Assembly (NCBI GenBank): GCA_013397435.1
Contig: VZRG01000434.1
Span: 430,223 to 494,222 of the forward strand
Source: Erythrocercus mccallii
Taxonomy: Eukaryota; Chordata; Aves; Passeriformes; Dicruridae
DNA length: 64,000 bases
Direction of reading: 5' to 3'
The translations under genes were made by a program, and so were the position numbers. Each line of letters begins with the position of its first letter. Within the stretch, counting starts at the first letter, position 1. The notes under the pieces are model-generated. The model was given only the letters and a program-made list of their open reading frames with translations, searched no databases and was not told the origin of the DNA. Positions 28,201 to 43,200 of the stretch are shown one piece after another.

Positions 28201-31200
28201 GAAGCAGCCAGCTAGTCTCACCATACATGTGCATCGGTGTGGAGAGTGGATGGTTCCTCTTAGTCTAGTGTTTGTATTTTGTTTTCATTGTTTTCATGCC
28301 TACATTTTTCCCCATTTCCTCATCTTTTCCTTTAATTCGACCACCCATTTTTGGTAGCATGGTACAGTATCACCCCACCCCCCCCGCAAGAATCTCTGCT
28401 ACAGGGAGCCTTCAGGAATGTTGAATTTCAAATCAAAACCTCGGTCTCCCCAAGTGCATTTTTTTTCTCTGTAGTAAGGATGGAGACCTTTCTGTCATCC
28501 AGTGTTAGGATAAATCGTCAATTCCTGATATGTAATACATTACTACTTGGTTCTGTGCCACCTGTGCCACCTCATCTCATTCACAATGCAGTGCCAAGCC
28601 ATGGCAGTCTATTCCTTATGTTCATGGTGATTCCACCCAGTGCCATACTGTCAAGTACTTTCTCCAGTCAAACCTATCTTCTCCAAACTGTAAGTGGCAC
28701 AGATTTTTTCTTTAAAGTGTCCTGGATTTCAGAGGAAAGTTAATTTCTTCTTTCTAGGTCTTGTGAAGAAGTTAAACACTGCTTCTTTTAGGAAGGAATA
28801 TATTCTGATTGCTTTGTACATAGTTTTCAATACATTACTTGGAAAATAGGTTGCTTCTAAAAGTGTAAATGATAAATACTGCTAAATGGAAGAGGGCTTA
28901 GCCTTCCTTAGCAAATTGATTGAATTTTTACTTCACTGTATATCAGTTTTAATGGTAAATCCTTACCACATGACCAGAAGTCTCTGCTGCATTCAGCAGT
29001 GTCAAGACCTTGTGTAATCTCTTACATTCCTAATTTTTGCTAGGTAGGAGAGTCAAAATGTAATCTGTTCTCATGCAAGAATAAGCAGTGAAGGGAAAAG
29101 AGATGAACTCTGATTTGTTATTTCTTTTATTTTGATGTATTTTCATAGAATGTCAAAACACATCACTGATCTCTTACTTCTCTGGTAACCAGTGACAGGA
29201 CCCAAGGGACTGGCCTGAGGTTGTGTCAGAGAAGTTTGGGTTGGATATCAGGAAAAGGTTCTTCACCGAGAGAGTGACTGAGCACTGGAACAGGCTTCCC
29301 AAAGAAGTGGTCATAGCACCACGTCTGACAGAGCTTGAGAAGTGTTTAAACAATGCTCTCAAACATGTGGTGGGACTCTTAGGGAAGTCCTGTGCAGGGC
29401 CAGGAGTTGGACTCAGTGATCCTTTCGGGTCCCTTCCAACTCAGTATATTCTGTAATTCTGTGAAAATGTCTTCCATGTGCCCATCTCTTTTCTAAACCC
29501 CAGTCCAAACCAAATTACAACAAAATTCTCTTTTCCTCAGGTGGAGAAGGTAATGCACATGGACCAATCTCTAAATCACTGTGCTCTGAATTCTGGTTAT
29601 CTGTCATATGATAATCTGCAAATAAATTTGCTTTGGGAAAGGAAAAGGTTTTGGCAACCAGCATGACTGAATTGATATCTTGCATGAAGCACTTGAAAAT
29701 TCCTGGTAGTGGTTACTTGAGAATTTCAACCCTTTTGAAAACAAGTTGAGGGAATTTACAGGTTTACTGTAAATGTTGACACCTAGATGTGACTTAGGTT
29801 TTTTATGGCAATACAAACACAGCTACACTAACTTACTTGAGCTGTGATAAACCCAGCTGGAAGGGCATGTTCAGGAAAATACTCCAAAATACCTCTTCCT
29901 AAGATTTTCAGAAGAGCCATGAATTAGTATATAAAGCTCTTTCTTTTCCCATTTTTTAGCTAAAGATAGGTTAAGACGGGTTCCTTTCTAAGTCATTTGT
30001 CTTCCACTGCATTACTAAAGTAATTGTAACTGCAAACTGACAGTTTCTGGCCTTCCTTTCCTGAACTTCCCCGTCTCTGCTGTGTGTGGTACTTTTCTAG
30101 TAAGGAGTACACACATTCATTAAGATGGTAACTGATAGCAGAAAGGTTATGCAGACTCCTTAAAAAACATTAAACATTTTGACTCTGGGTTTTGGGGTTT
30201 TTTTCTCTTAACAGAAAAAAATCTTGCCAGAACAACTGACGCCTACATCTCCTTCTCCTCAACCATCTCCTGAGGGGGAAAATGGCACTACGCAGATACT
30301 TAAAGATGGAATCAGTTTGTCTGGTGCAACTGCAGCAGTTATATCCACAGGTAAAGGACAAAATAAAAAAAGTGCGTGAAATGGCTTCCATGTCAAGCAG
30401 TTGCATTTTATTAAGAATGTGCTGCAAAGTTATTACTGTATATCATTATCCAGCTGTCTTATTTTTTAAAGATATTTGTAGGAGGCAGAGTTATTTTTCA
30501 GAACTAGTATTTTGATGCCCACATTATAGCAATAAGTGCTGGGGCACAGGGACTTTTGATAGATCTGCTAGACCTGGCAGTTTGTTCCTGTGTGAAAAAG
30601 GAAACTGTACAGTTCTTTTATGTCTGTCCCACTCCTTAATGTATGGAATGGGAATAGATGTAGCTAAAAGCCCATATGATATTCTGATCCCATGCAAGCT
30701 GTACTGTAATGTAACAAAATGGAGATTTTATCTCTATATAGCCTTACATGAAAAGAAACAGCTCTGTTAAAACCCGGTAAAGGCAATCAGAGGGAATATA
30801 GTCCTCTTTCCTCATGTTTGCCTTTTTATTTTTGCCTCTAAATATAATGAAATGTGTTTTGAAAAGGATTCACAGAAAAGAAGTAAGCTAGTAAATGAAC
30901 TAACCCATTGAGGAACTGGTAACCCTATAGTGAAAGAATTCATATATTGTCAGCCAAAATCTCAGAACTTTCTAAAAACTCCATAAATTACGATAATTTT
31001 GCTTGGGGTGCTTTTTTACATTTAAAATCTGTTTTTACAATAGAAGTTGTCAGGCTTTTCTGATGCCCAGTTTCAGTCATGGGTGAGGGGAAAAATGTAC
31101 CTTTTTCCTAGGAAAACAAACCTTTTCCAAGGCAGTTGTTGTTGAGCCCAGACAGAAAATGCCACACTATTATTGTTGATTTGTAGCTTTGATTATTTGT

Positions 31201-34200
31201 ACCAATAGGTTTCCTTCAATTTGAAGACATCAGAGAGTAAACAGATAGATAGGCATGAAGACATTACATCATTAAAACTCTTTCAGAATAATTTATTTTT
31301 AAAAGCTCAGTGTTTTTATCTGAAATCAAACTACAGTTCAGAAAATATGTCAGTCTTTTGTGTAATAGAATGTTTGGATTTCTCAATCATCACAGAGGCA
31401 CATTTTTTCATTAAGCTGTAATAATGTCTTGGGTGCATTCTTGGTCATTTGGCAGCCAGGATGAACAAAAAAAAGTCATCATTTACATGTTTCCCATGTT
31501 GTTCTGCATTGGCAGTTATTTTGGAAGACGGTTTCACATTATCTCTTTAAAAAGTAGTTACAAAAGTCCTATATGATTGGTTTGTGCTACACTTTAAACC
31601 ACCTTACAGTGTTTGTAAAGAAGTGTTTATTTAGCAGACAAGGCCAAATTGCGGTGTGGAACTCCTGTGAGTGGTTTGGGTCCTCTGAAGCTACAGGCTT
31701 TCGGTAGCCACTCTGTGATGCGTATGTTAGTACCATATGAACGCTTCAGAATGAGCTTCAGTGGCAGGTATATAGCATAGGGTTCTCTTTGTTGCAGCTT
31801 CTCAAATAGGAAAAAAATTTAGGCAGTAACTTGGTAAGGCCTGCTTTGTAGAATTGTGACTTGGTAGTTTGGAATACCTGCCAGTAATTTGTACTTTTCT
31901 GGAACTAGTGTATGAGCAAAGATTAATCAAAACACAAGCATAGACCATGTCAGCTTTGTTACATTAGTGAGGTAGAAGAAGGCTTCAGAAAGCAGAAAAA
32001 AAAGTGAGTTTAGGATTCAGTTAGGAGAACCTTGGTAGAAGAGCACTTTCTCTGTGCATGCTCTGAAAGTATGTGTGCATGCTCAGCTTCTTGAGTTGAC
32101 CAAGTATAACTTTTCAGCAGGATTAAAACTAAAATGACAATATGCAGTTCTAACTTGGAAACATGTCTTGGTTCCTTGGCAGTAAATATGGCTTGTACCT
32201 TTTCAGTGTGTGTTTATGTGAACAAACATGGAAATTCTGGGCCTCACCTGGATAAGAAGAAGGTCCAGCAGCTTCCAGACCATTTTGGACCAGGTCCTGT
32301 CAATGTGGTACTTCAGCAGGCTGTACAGGCTTGTGTGGACTGTGCCTATCAAGCCAAAACAGTCTTCAGATTTCTGAAATCTGGCCATCATGGAGGGGAA
32401 ATGATAACTGGTATGTGAAGATGCACTATTTCTTTTGTTTCTTTACTCGTTGAACTTGAGGTAGGGTCCAAGAACTGAAGTAGCTGCAATGAATTCTGTA
32501 GCTGTGTAAACACAGGTGTGAACATTGATGATGTATGATTTATTTTACTCTGAGTTCAGAGTGATTTGAACAAGTTTTTAAATTAAAATATAGCAATAGC
32601 AGTGTTTAAATTACAAATGCACAATACAGTTAGTTTATTACACTAAGTAGAGCTTGTGTACCTCATTTAGCAGCTGTAGCCAAACATTTGTCAAGTAAGC
32701 TCACTACAAGTGAAATAATCAGCTTTATTAGTTCAAGCCATTCGCATAATCTTATCCATGCATGGTGTTTGTGTTCTTAAAGCATTAACCAAGTGGGTGA
32801 CAGGTCTCAAACTAATCTGTTTAGCTTCCAGACAAGTGATTCCACATGTTAAAGTTGCTGCTGCTTGCCTTACCCCATTCCCCAGAACTGCAGCAGTATC
32901 TTAGATCACTCTTCATCCACCTATGTCACCTATTATGGAACATGTTTATTTCTATTGATGGCAGACCTGTAGATAAATTATCTCTATGTCTCAAGCTGAA
33001 TAGCTGCTGCTTGACATTTTTTCCTTCTGGGCTAGAAAATACTCTATGTGTAACAGTTAGCACATCAATTCATAATTCCATCAGTGGCGGTAAAAGACTT
33101 GGCATTGCTTTAATCTCTTTACATTAACACCAGATGTGAAAGATGATTAGTGGAATAGAGGTTCAGTTAAGTACTCATAAAGATGTTGCTGTCTAACTGT
33201 ATTTGAAGAGCAGCACCCCAACCTGTGTATGGCAGAACTACAGTGAGCCTTGCTTAGGCATCTCCTTGAGTTTGTGCACAAAATGGATGCTGCTTCTCTG
33301 CTGTGGAGTAGAGATTTAATGGCATTGTATATATGTGATTTTGAAACTGGTACTGCTTTATGTTTTCAGTATATGTGGACATTTGTTGTATTATTAATAC
33401 CTTGCTGTACCTATTTCAGACAAGTCAATTTTCTAGAGCAAAATGCCTGGAGATGTTCATTGCCAGTGTTCTATTTGTGATTGTTTATCATGAAGGGCTA
33501 AATCACAGGCCAGTGGAGTCTCTGGGCTGTGACTGAATAATTGAAAATAATTTCAAACAGGAGAGAGAAATTTCAGATTTTTTATGTCGTTGTGGCTTGT
33601 TTGCATTTAAAAATTCTGTACAAAAAGGATTTACTGTTGTGCACCTGGCTCCACCCCAGGGCTTGTATTCTGGATTTGAGAACTTGGTGATGTGGACTGC
33701 TCTGGAAGCAGACTCCTGGCCTGGCTGATAGTGAGCCACATGGCTCACAAGGCCCCAGTGGGTTTCTAGTGTTCTTGAGCTCTTGCTTCTCCTTGACTTG
33801 TCAAACAGGTAGCTGAGAAGTGGCTGAGCAAACACTCCCTGTCATTTTATCAAAAATTTGTGTATGATAAATTTTGTGAAGCATAAAATACAACTTTGAT
33901 TAATGTAGCACATTACATTTAGCTGTGCACGTGAATAGTAAGGAAGAAGAGGGAAGCAACAACAGAATAAAATAAGGAATTACAGTTGTAGCCTTTCTGT
34001 TTTAAAGTGGGTTTGGAGGGTGGCTTGTTGTTCAGGTTTTGTTTGGGTTTTTTTTTAGACTGTCAAGAAAAAAAATGTAGCAGAGAATAAGATAAGCAAA
34101 GAAATCTAAGTCTTTTGTAAACTGATGCTTTTATAGAAAGTATTATACCTGCTGTAGGAGGAAACTGTATGCTGGATTTGGACATGGATAAAATAATCTT

Positions 34201-37200
34201 GCTAGAATACATGGAATAATTAGTGGGTTCTTTTGGTTCAGCTGCCAAAGAAAAGAATTGTTTTGAATAAAATTAAATTTAGGATTTTTCCATCTTTCTC
34301 AAACAAAGGCACAAACTATTTTATTTTTGCTTAATGCATAAGCTTTCAGCTCAGGCAAACAAAACAGAAAGGAAATTAAAGGCTTCATTAGCAAACCCAC
34401 TAATGGTGGTGGTTGTCAGCCCCTTTTTTCTCTTTGTAGCACAGAGACTATGGAGTTTGGTGGGATGAAATAGATTGAGGCTCAGATAAATTTTGTCAAG
34501 CAGAGAATGAAAATCAGAGTCTTGGATGAGTTTCATTACTATCAGAAAAACACATTTCTCTGATTGTTTCCTTCTCAGTCTTTCTCCCAGCTTGAACCTG
34601 ATATGTAAAACATACTTAAAGAATGGAAGGTGAAGTAATGATTATGACTCTTCATCCTGAGGGCTGAGGTTCCACATACAAGCTCCAGTCCCTGTTTATA
34701 TATCACTAAAATTGAGGTCATTGCACCTCAGAGGTACTCCTTTTTTTTTTTTTTTTTTTCCCCTAACATTTATCTGGGAAGTAAGATACTTATGCTTTTC
34801 CCAAGCAGAGTAGACAGCTGAACCTGTGGATCTGGATCCCACACCCTGGATTGGAGTTTGTATGGTTGCCCTCAGATGTTAGGAGTCCAGGGGAGCTGTT
34901 TGCACTGAATCTTTATTTGCGGATTTTTCTCATGGACTGTTTTGCTGGGGCAGTCACAACACCTCAGCTGTTTCTTGCTTTATTCTCCTGACAGCTCTTG
35001 AATAACATTGTTCTTTTAAATGTTTTTTTTTTCAAAATGAGAAATTAAGGAGTATAGAGTAAGTCATTTCCCCAAAGGCCATATAGGAAGATCCATAAGG
35101 CTGTTATACAGTGTCTTAAATTTCTGCTGTAACTGACTACTACCTTGCAGTAAATTTGTCAGGATGTCAAGCTATGGTAGGTCTCACAGCCCATTTGCTC
35201 TCCAGAACTGGTTGAGTTCCAAGCAAAAATTTGTCTTTGGATTCGCCTTCCCCAAACCGGATGTAGAGGACCTTGTGTCTGAGCCACATGTGAGCCACAT
35301 CTCTTCTGTTAATCATTAGCATTTCATTTGGACATTGGAGCCTGGAAAAAAATCTAATAAGCCATGGAAACACTTTGTTCCTGTAGTACTGACTCTTAAA
35401 CTTCAAGCACTTGTACTGGTCAGTCTGTCATGAAAGCAGGTGGGAGAGGCAGCACATTGTTGTTGATGCTGGCTGGTAAACTCACATTAACTCTAATCAG
35501 AAGCTTCCTTACATCAACAGTGTAATTGACAGTTCAGATTTCCTAAGGAAGCCTAAAATATGCTAGACATAGGCATTTTCTTTGGTTTTGTGTACAGTAT
35601 CTGTCTCTTTTGTAACACAATATGGAAATATTCCTGAATTCAGATGTGTGAATAAAGGCTTTCTTGTCATTTCTGGCTTCTTTATTTTTTTCTTTTTAAG
35701 CATCTGCTACCAACAAAATGTGATCTTTTAAAGCTCTGCTTATGATTTGGAAATTATGTTAACAACAGAAAGCTGCATGACAGGCTGAAAACCAAAGAGA
35801 CAAATTGATGCATAAACCTGGTGTTTATGCCATTTCTTTTCAGCCCTAAGCTTAAGTTACGAGTTTGTTCCTGCTTTGTTCTAAAGTCTTCCTAATCACA
35901 ATTAACTAAAAGTTTCAGCTGATGTAATGGTAATTATCTGTCCATGTGTCTGTAGTACTGAGTCTTTTCCAAACCTTACTAATTTTCACAATAAAGAAGA
36001 ATATCCTCAGCTGCCACACTGTTTGAGGGCAAGGAAAGAGGTCAACAAGGAAAAGACATAGGCACATGTCCAGGCTCTTCGTAATCACTCAGTTTAAAGG
36101 ACAACAGATCCATTTGTGGCTGCTGTGGTATCTCTGCCACCTAACTCCTGTTGAAATAAATGGGAGCTTGACCACTGTAGTGTTGACAGCAGAATAGATT
36201 TCTCTAGTGATAAAATAGCAAATGGCAAAACGGTTTCTGAGTCAGAATTTCAATGATAATGGATGCCAGCAGCTTACCACAACTATTCTCCATTCAGTTA
36301 GAAACTGAGAAAAAAAATACGGAAAATGTTTAATTTCTTCAGGGTTTTTTTTGTTGGGTTTTGGTTTTTGGGTTTTTTTTAGTTTTGGTGGGGTTTTTTA
36401 ATAACTGTTTGGGTATTGTAAAGAGTCTTTCTTGTGGTATTTACTGCAAATAGGTGATGGAGAGCTTGCTGCTTTTAGAGTGATGGAAATTCCACATAAA
36501 ATTTTGGTGGTGAGGGTGTAGTTGTAAGCTTTGCTATACTGGTGTGAATCCAAAATTATTTTATTAAAATAAGTTCCCATAGAGCAAATTTAAACTGACA
36601 TGGATCCAATGGAAAGTGAAATCAGTTCTTTGGATATAAATTTTTTAAACTATCAGAATGATTGTTTACTCCTCTCATATCTTGCATGGTTTAAATCAAG
36701 TCTGAATGTCTTCTTTAAGTTAATGATGGTATTTTACTATACTTCGTGATGCTTGGGGGGTGTTTGACATAATCTTCTTATTCACAGCTTCCTTTGATGG
36801 GGAAAAGCATGCTATCAATCTTCCTTCTGTAAACAGTGCATCGTTTGTCCTACGCTTCTTGGAGAAACTCTGCCACAGTCTGCAGTGTGATAATCTCTTC
36901 AGTAGCCAGCCTTTCAGCCCTTACATGGGATGTGCACATAGTCCTATGGAGTATGATAGGAATAAGCCAGGTACTGTTAATCACTTGTTATTTTCAAGTG
37001 CTGATATTTTTGAGAAATTTGGGGACTCTATGAAATGCAACTTCTTAGTCTTTCTCTGACATGAATTGCTTGAAATTAATACACTTCAATTCTTAGTTAA
37101 TTGGTTCCAGTGTGGAAGTGCTTTGACAGTAATGGATAGGTCATACCACATGTGCAGAAATAATTTTGTTCAGCAAACTTCTCCTTGTAGGCAAGCCAGA

Positions 37201-40200
37201 AAACATATGTACTTTACCACTGTGATACTGTGGTATCTTAAAAAGACAAGCTCAAAACTTAACATTTCATTTGTTAAATTTATGTTCGGCTCATAAAATA
37301 AGCTAATCAAAATATGCTTGCTGTCTGTGAGAAGGCACTTCCCCTGAAAGGGAATTCAATCTAATCCTTCCAACGCAAGTACGAACTCTTTTCTTTCTCT
37401 TTTCCCCTTACTTAGGGGTGGCTTGAAAAATTTTACATTCTACTATGTACAGTCTAGTAGAAAAACTTGTGAAATTGGCTGCTTGTGAAATTTTGTGAGT
37501 CCAATACTTTGCTGCACCAGGAACATAGAATGGAGGATGAAATTACTTGCCTAAGATCTCCCAACAGGTTTGTATGACCTAGTATTACAAGTCCCAGGTG
37601 AAGCCAGGAGTCACAACTGAGATAGCAGTGTTGTCAAAACAGTTTCACAAGATTTATATTGGGAACAAAGCTTCCTCAGAGCTGTTTGATAGCTGAGTCT
37701 GTGTTCTGGATGCTGATGAAGAATTTTTTTTTCTCTTTCCAGTGGAGAAATTACGTTTATAATTCTATCATATGAAAGTTCTTAGTTTTAACTATTCAGG
37801 AAAGTAGACAGGGTCAAGGTAATTCAGTTTGAAGTTTTGTATTGAAGTGACTGAGTCTGTGTGACACAAGAAATGGAACTCTAACCTGGTGAATGGCTGA
37901 TGTCTGTCTTTGCTTCTGTCTCTGGACTTGGCCCATGGGCAGCTTTATGCTAGAATAATAGGTAGTGACTTTTCCTCTTCACAGCCAAAGAAGAAATACC
38001 TGAAAACAGGAGTGCTAAACGATACCCTCAGGACTCTCCACCATACACTGCTCCTCTTTCCCCTAAGCTTCCCAGAAACGACGTTCATCCATCTGAAGGT
38101 AATTACATTATGTCAGAATTATATATGAGGATTATTTATGGTTTCAGTATTTCCAGTCAAAAAGGACTGAGTACAACATATGTGTCTGGTTTGACTCTAG
38201 CTTTTGACAGGTCAGGGTGGAAGTATGTTAATTACTGATCACTGGCACAGGTTTTGCACTTAAGGAAGATCTACTGCAAGTTCCAGCAGTGCTTCACCTA
38301 AACCATCAGCCTAAACTATGAAGGAGCTAAGGCACACAGGTGACAGATGAAGCCTCTTGCTTCCTGTTAAGAGTTGGAAGCAACTCTTAACTCTAGACTA
38401 GGTTCATTAAGTGAGTAAGGGTGCAGCTTGATGATACAACTCAACTGAGTTTATGGCTAGCTGCCAGTGGAAGCTGTGCTACTCCTGCTTTCTTTGCCTC
38501 CTTGTCCCTGCAGTGACTCCTAGCCCACGCCCCACTCTATTTCCCTGGTTGGGTAGTGAGCAAAAGCACAGAAAACATTTTGGTGAAGAGTCTTGTTTTA
38601 CTTCTCTGGAGTCACTCTCTGTGCATTCGGATGAGCACAGGGAAGGGTTGAGTGGAAGGCAGCCGTGGCCAGGGGAGTGCTGTGGCCTTCCTGTGGCAGC
38701 TCGCTCTTGGTTGGTGTAGTTCACAGATAAAATAGCACTTTTTCCTGTGGTGCAGCTCAGCTGCAGTAACTGAGCATGTCTGGTCTTAATCTGCCTCAGA
38801 TGTGAAGTAAAGCATCTAGGTTTAAATGTCAGAGAGAGAGACACAGCAAAATGGTTGAGTATTTGCAACTTAACTGGTTAAGGCGTGGTAGTTGATGATA
38901 CTGATTTACCCATCTGATACATACTTTCTCTTGCAGTAAGATACTTGCACATCATTTCCAAAGGCTTTTTTGAAGTATAATGGCAATTAGGTTTTTTTCC
39001 TCCTTGTTTTCTTTCTTTTTGTTTGTGATCTTGAAATGATTTTGTATCTATTACCATGAGTGGGGGCAGGATATCTGTTCTGTGCATATTAAAAAGTCGT
39101 AAGACTACAGTTAAAGCAGAAAAGTATGTAGAATTAAAATGAGAGCTTATTTAAAATTGTACATCTTACTATTTTGTGTATAAGTAACATATTCACATCT
39201 TTGTATTTACTGTAGCTGTTATTATACACAGTTCTGCATTGATTATCAACTTCTGTGTCTTCACAAAAGAAGCTCTGGTTTAATTTCAGAGGTATATTGT
39301 ACATCTAAGTTATATTTCTGGTACTAACTTAATAAGCGTGGAGCACTTAATAACACTCAAATGAAGTTATTTCATTTAGAGCAAAACAAATGTTTAAGTA
39401 GATCTGCAGTATCTTGTAAGAAATCTTACTCAAGTAAACATGAATACACATACTTTTTTTTATTCCTTGTTTGCTAGTGGATCTTTTACAGATGGAGTCA
39501 GTGTACCCTTTAAAATACATTTTAAGATCAGTAGTTCATTGTAAAATGCAGTTACTTGAATAAAAAATAATTAAAATAATTGTTTTCCATGGTTCCAGAG
39601 GTTTGAATTTGTACTCTGTGCATTTTAACAGGCAACGTGTTCTCTAGCATTGTGTGTTTCCCATTAGGGCAATGTCCTCTGCTGAAAATCTGGAGGCAAT
39701 TTTGTAGCGGTCAGTCATGGATTGGTTAACAAGAAAGATCTGCCCCCAAAAAGTTCTGGTTCCATTGAGACACAGTTGTCTTAAAACAGTTATTTTGAAA
39801 TATCATTTGAAGACAAAATGGAGTAACTGTGGGAAACGGTCTTTCAAACAGCTAATTTTCCTTCTGATCTGTTCAGGGATATGCTTTGCAGATTTTGCTG
39901 CCTTTCTTGGTCACTAACAGTTTTTTCTTAAAGTTACGAAAGATAAAGGAGGAGGGAGTGAGGAATAATTCAGACTCCCTTCCCCTGAAAACAGAGTGTT
40001 CCTACTACTGTGTCCAATTAGATCATTTTGTTATGTATGAGACAGAACAACTGGCTTCTAATTCCCAGAAGAGCCTCAAGAAAACAAAACATCCAGTTCC
40101 TGCTAAGGCTTCAGTGCCTAAACAGTCTGCTGTCATCCCTGCATTTGAAACTTAAGGCCTCTTATTGGCCTTTCATTAATCTACCCAGAGGTCAGGCATT

Positions 40201-43200
40201 CTGCAGTGGAACCTCCCTTCTCTTTCCATACCTCTGTCATTCACAGCTGCTCCAAATGCCGAGGTAGGCGAACTGTGTCACTCCATGAATTGCAATGCTC
40301 CATTTACTGGATGCCAACTGTGCTGCATTTTGTTTGCAGAGAAACTGGATGAATGGATCGGAAAGTGCATTGGATACTATAGCTACTGAACAGAAAGCCT
40401 TCCCTAAAAAATGATGGGAAATATGCCAGCTTTTCCACCTTGTGTATATAAGTTTAGAATTTACAGTAAGATAAATTCAAATGCTGATATCTTGGAGGAA
40501 AAAACAGAGTTGATCTTTCCCAAACACAGTATTTTCTTCAGGATATATAATATCAGAGGGAAATCTGGGATACAATTGGAATGAATACTATTAAGTTCTT
40601 TTGCAATGCAGTCAATTTTTAACATTTTTTTCTACAGAAATCTTGACAGATAATGTAATAGATCATGTAAATCAATTACTAATAAAACCCCAAAACCAAC
40701 CTATATTCAGATTCCTGCTAGTTTACTATAAAAACTTTAAAAATGTTTTTTCTTAATACGTTACATGGAATTGGCTGATATGTGCTCGAATACTCCAGCT
40801 GAAACTCTCTGCTGGGGAGTGTTATCTCCATTGTTTATCCTACTTTTCCAAACTTCTGAAATCTGAATCTACAGGTTCAGTCAGTTAAACCTTACGCTCC
40901 TTCATACAGCTTTGCTCTAACAATTTAAGGTATCACCTCTGCCTTTTGGCCTTGGACTGAGATGTGGTTTCATTCTCTACAGCTCTAATTTTCCCTTGGT
41001 TGGCTACTTTTTAATTTTATAGTGTGGATCATTGACTTCATCTCTTAAAGTCTCTCTGAAATTCTGTGGAATTATATGTTTTGTTTTTAATCTTGGTAAG
41101 TTGCTGTAAGTACTTCTGAGAAATATAAAGGCTTTTATTTTCTTGTTTGTTTTCTTCTAAAACCTCAGTAGCTTCTTCTTTGTGTTTGTGATTCAGGTCC
41201 GACAAACTAGAATGTTTTGCAGTGGTTATTTTGAAAGTTATTTATATGAAAGAGAAGGACTTGTATCCATAAAAGTTTCTTTATTCCATGACTATCAAAT
41301 TTAGTAAAAGATGTTACATCACCTTGCAGATAAGGAGTCCAGGAAGGCTAGACATAAAGATACAGGAGCAGGCGGTCCTCACATGCTGAAAGAAAAGCTT
41401 GCACAGAAGAAGACTGTCCTGGCTGAACAGAAAGGTTTGGCTTGAACTCAGGGAAAAAAAGTACCTTTGGAAGAAGGGGCAGGAAAATCAAAAGGACTAC
41501 AAGGATGCTGTTAAGTTATTCAGGGTGAAAATTAGCAAGGTTAAAGCCAAAACAGAATTTAATCTGGCTACTGTCATAAAAGACAAGAGAATTTTTGTCT
41601 CATTTCTCTCAGCAGTCAGGGGAGGGCTAAGGAGAATACTCAAGCCTTTATTGGATGTGGGGGGACACAAAGTGACAAAGTTTGAGGAAGGCTGTTTGAA
41701 GTACTTCATTCCTCCTTTCCCCCTATCTTTAGTACTAAGATCAACTGTTCTCCATGGACCCAGCATCCTGAACTGGAAGGTAGGGATGGGAAGCAGATTG
41801 AAGGCCCCACAGTCCAAGGGAAAATTGTCTGCACTTAACAAATGCAGAAGTCTCTGAGACCTATAGAATCTACCTAGGAGTACTGAGGGAGCTGGTAGAA
41901 GTGCTCACCTCTTTTTACTGTATTGTGCTCTACAGTTATGTGAAAGGAGGTTATTGGGAGGTGGGAATTCATATCTTCTCCCAACTAGTGCTTCTCCCAA
42001 GCAATAGGACAAGAGGAAATAGCCTCAAATTACATATGGAGAAGTTCAAATTTGGTATTAGGAAAAACTTCTGCACTAAAGGCTTGTCAAGCTTTGGAAC
42101 AGGCTGCCCAGGGTTGCATCACCATCCCTGGGGATATTTAAAAGACATGTAGATGTGGCTCAGTGGTGTACACAGTGGTACTGGGTTAACAATGGTCGTT
42201 GTGGCTTTTTCCAGCCAAAACAATTTGATGGTTCCATTCTGTGTTTCTATGGTCTTGCCTTTCCGAATTCACCAAGTAGGGAGCCGGCTCTCTGAGAGCC
42301 TTTAATTCCCTTTCAGGGTTATGCTGTTTGAAGGTCAAAATACACATAACAGTTCTTCACTGTGCTACACTTTAAACAGGATTCAGAAAGAGAACCTGAG
42401 ACCTCATTAAGCAAGTTGAAAGCATGCTTGAGAAGCTCATTGAGTTTTTTAGGAAAATACTCTTCCTTTGGTTTTAATTAGGCATTTCCACAAGAAATTC
42501 TTGGAAGTTTTCATATAAGAAGGGTAGTAAAAAGCTTATTTCAGGAACTTGTTTTGCAGAACATACTAGTTCTTATTCCAAAGAATATGCTTCCTCACCA
42601 GCATATGTTTTATAACTTCAGTAGAGTTACTATCAAGATGGTAGTATGGGGCTTACACTTCTGTGAACCTGTTAGCTATATTTTTCCAGCTCTTAGCTCT
42701 CCTGCCAAAGCAGCATTTGTTTCATACAGATTTGTACATCATGGTTCCAACTTCTTTCTTGTGCTAGATATTGGCCTAATGCAAATGGAGGGGAGTATCT
42801 ATGATTGCTAGAGAATGGAGTGGTGTTCCTGTTGATTTTTTTTTTCCTGACATAGCATGCTTTTCTGAAACAAACCTAAAGTGAGCTGAACAGGAGTGGA
42901 GTTTTCAGTAATCCAGCAAACCTGGCTTCTGTCTTGTGGCCCAGGGAAGGGGACTTGCTGAACTCCGCTCAAGTGGCTTAGAATCAGTGACAGACTTTAA
43001 AAGTTCACAACTCTTCTGAGTAGATGTTGTCTTTTGTAGAGTATAAATTCGCTGAAAAGGCATAAGAACTAGAATGTTGTTATATTCCCCACCTGAGACT
43101 ACTTTTTTTTTTAACTTTCTCCATGGGTTCAGTAATTTACCTGTATCTTTAGCTTCTTAGTCTGCAGTTAGAGACCCTGAAACCCTGCCCTATGCAAAGA

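Larger units (their letters stand above)
25203..30214 (+). other. SCML2: SCML2 intron e-f
   Basis: A 5012-base GT/AG intron. It contains T/G-rich tracts at 25525-25552 and 26205-26229, a moderately GC-rich stretch near 27900-28160 without recognisable features, and a CR1 3' fragment at about 29187-29463. Confidence 0.85.
32411..36787 (+). other. SCML2: SCML2 intron g-h
   Basis: A 4377-base GT/AG intron. It holds a pure T run of about 19 bases at 34741-34759 and a long T/G-rich tract at 36343-36400. A 110-codon antisense frame at 33503-33835 shows no family resemblance. Nothing else was recognised. Confidence 0.85.

Noticed and set aside
27820..28224. A 134-codon minus-strand frame in intron e-f
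   Set aside because: It lies in a GC-richer stretch with overlapping open frames on both strands, shows no domain, and is probably chance.
33503..33835. A 110-codon minus-strand frame in intron g-h
   Set aside because: No recognisable motif, and isolated in ordinary intron sequence.
41399..41857. A 152-codon frame as an independent gene
   Set aside because: It is the open remnant of CR1 ORF2 and matches that element's linker before the RT domain.
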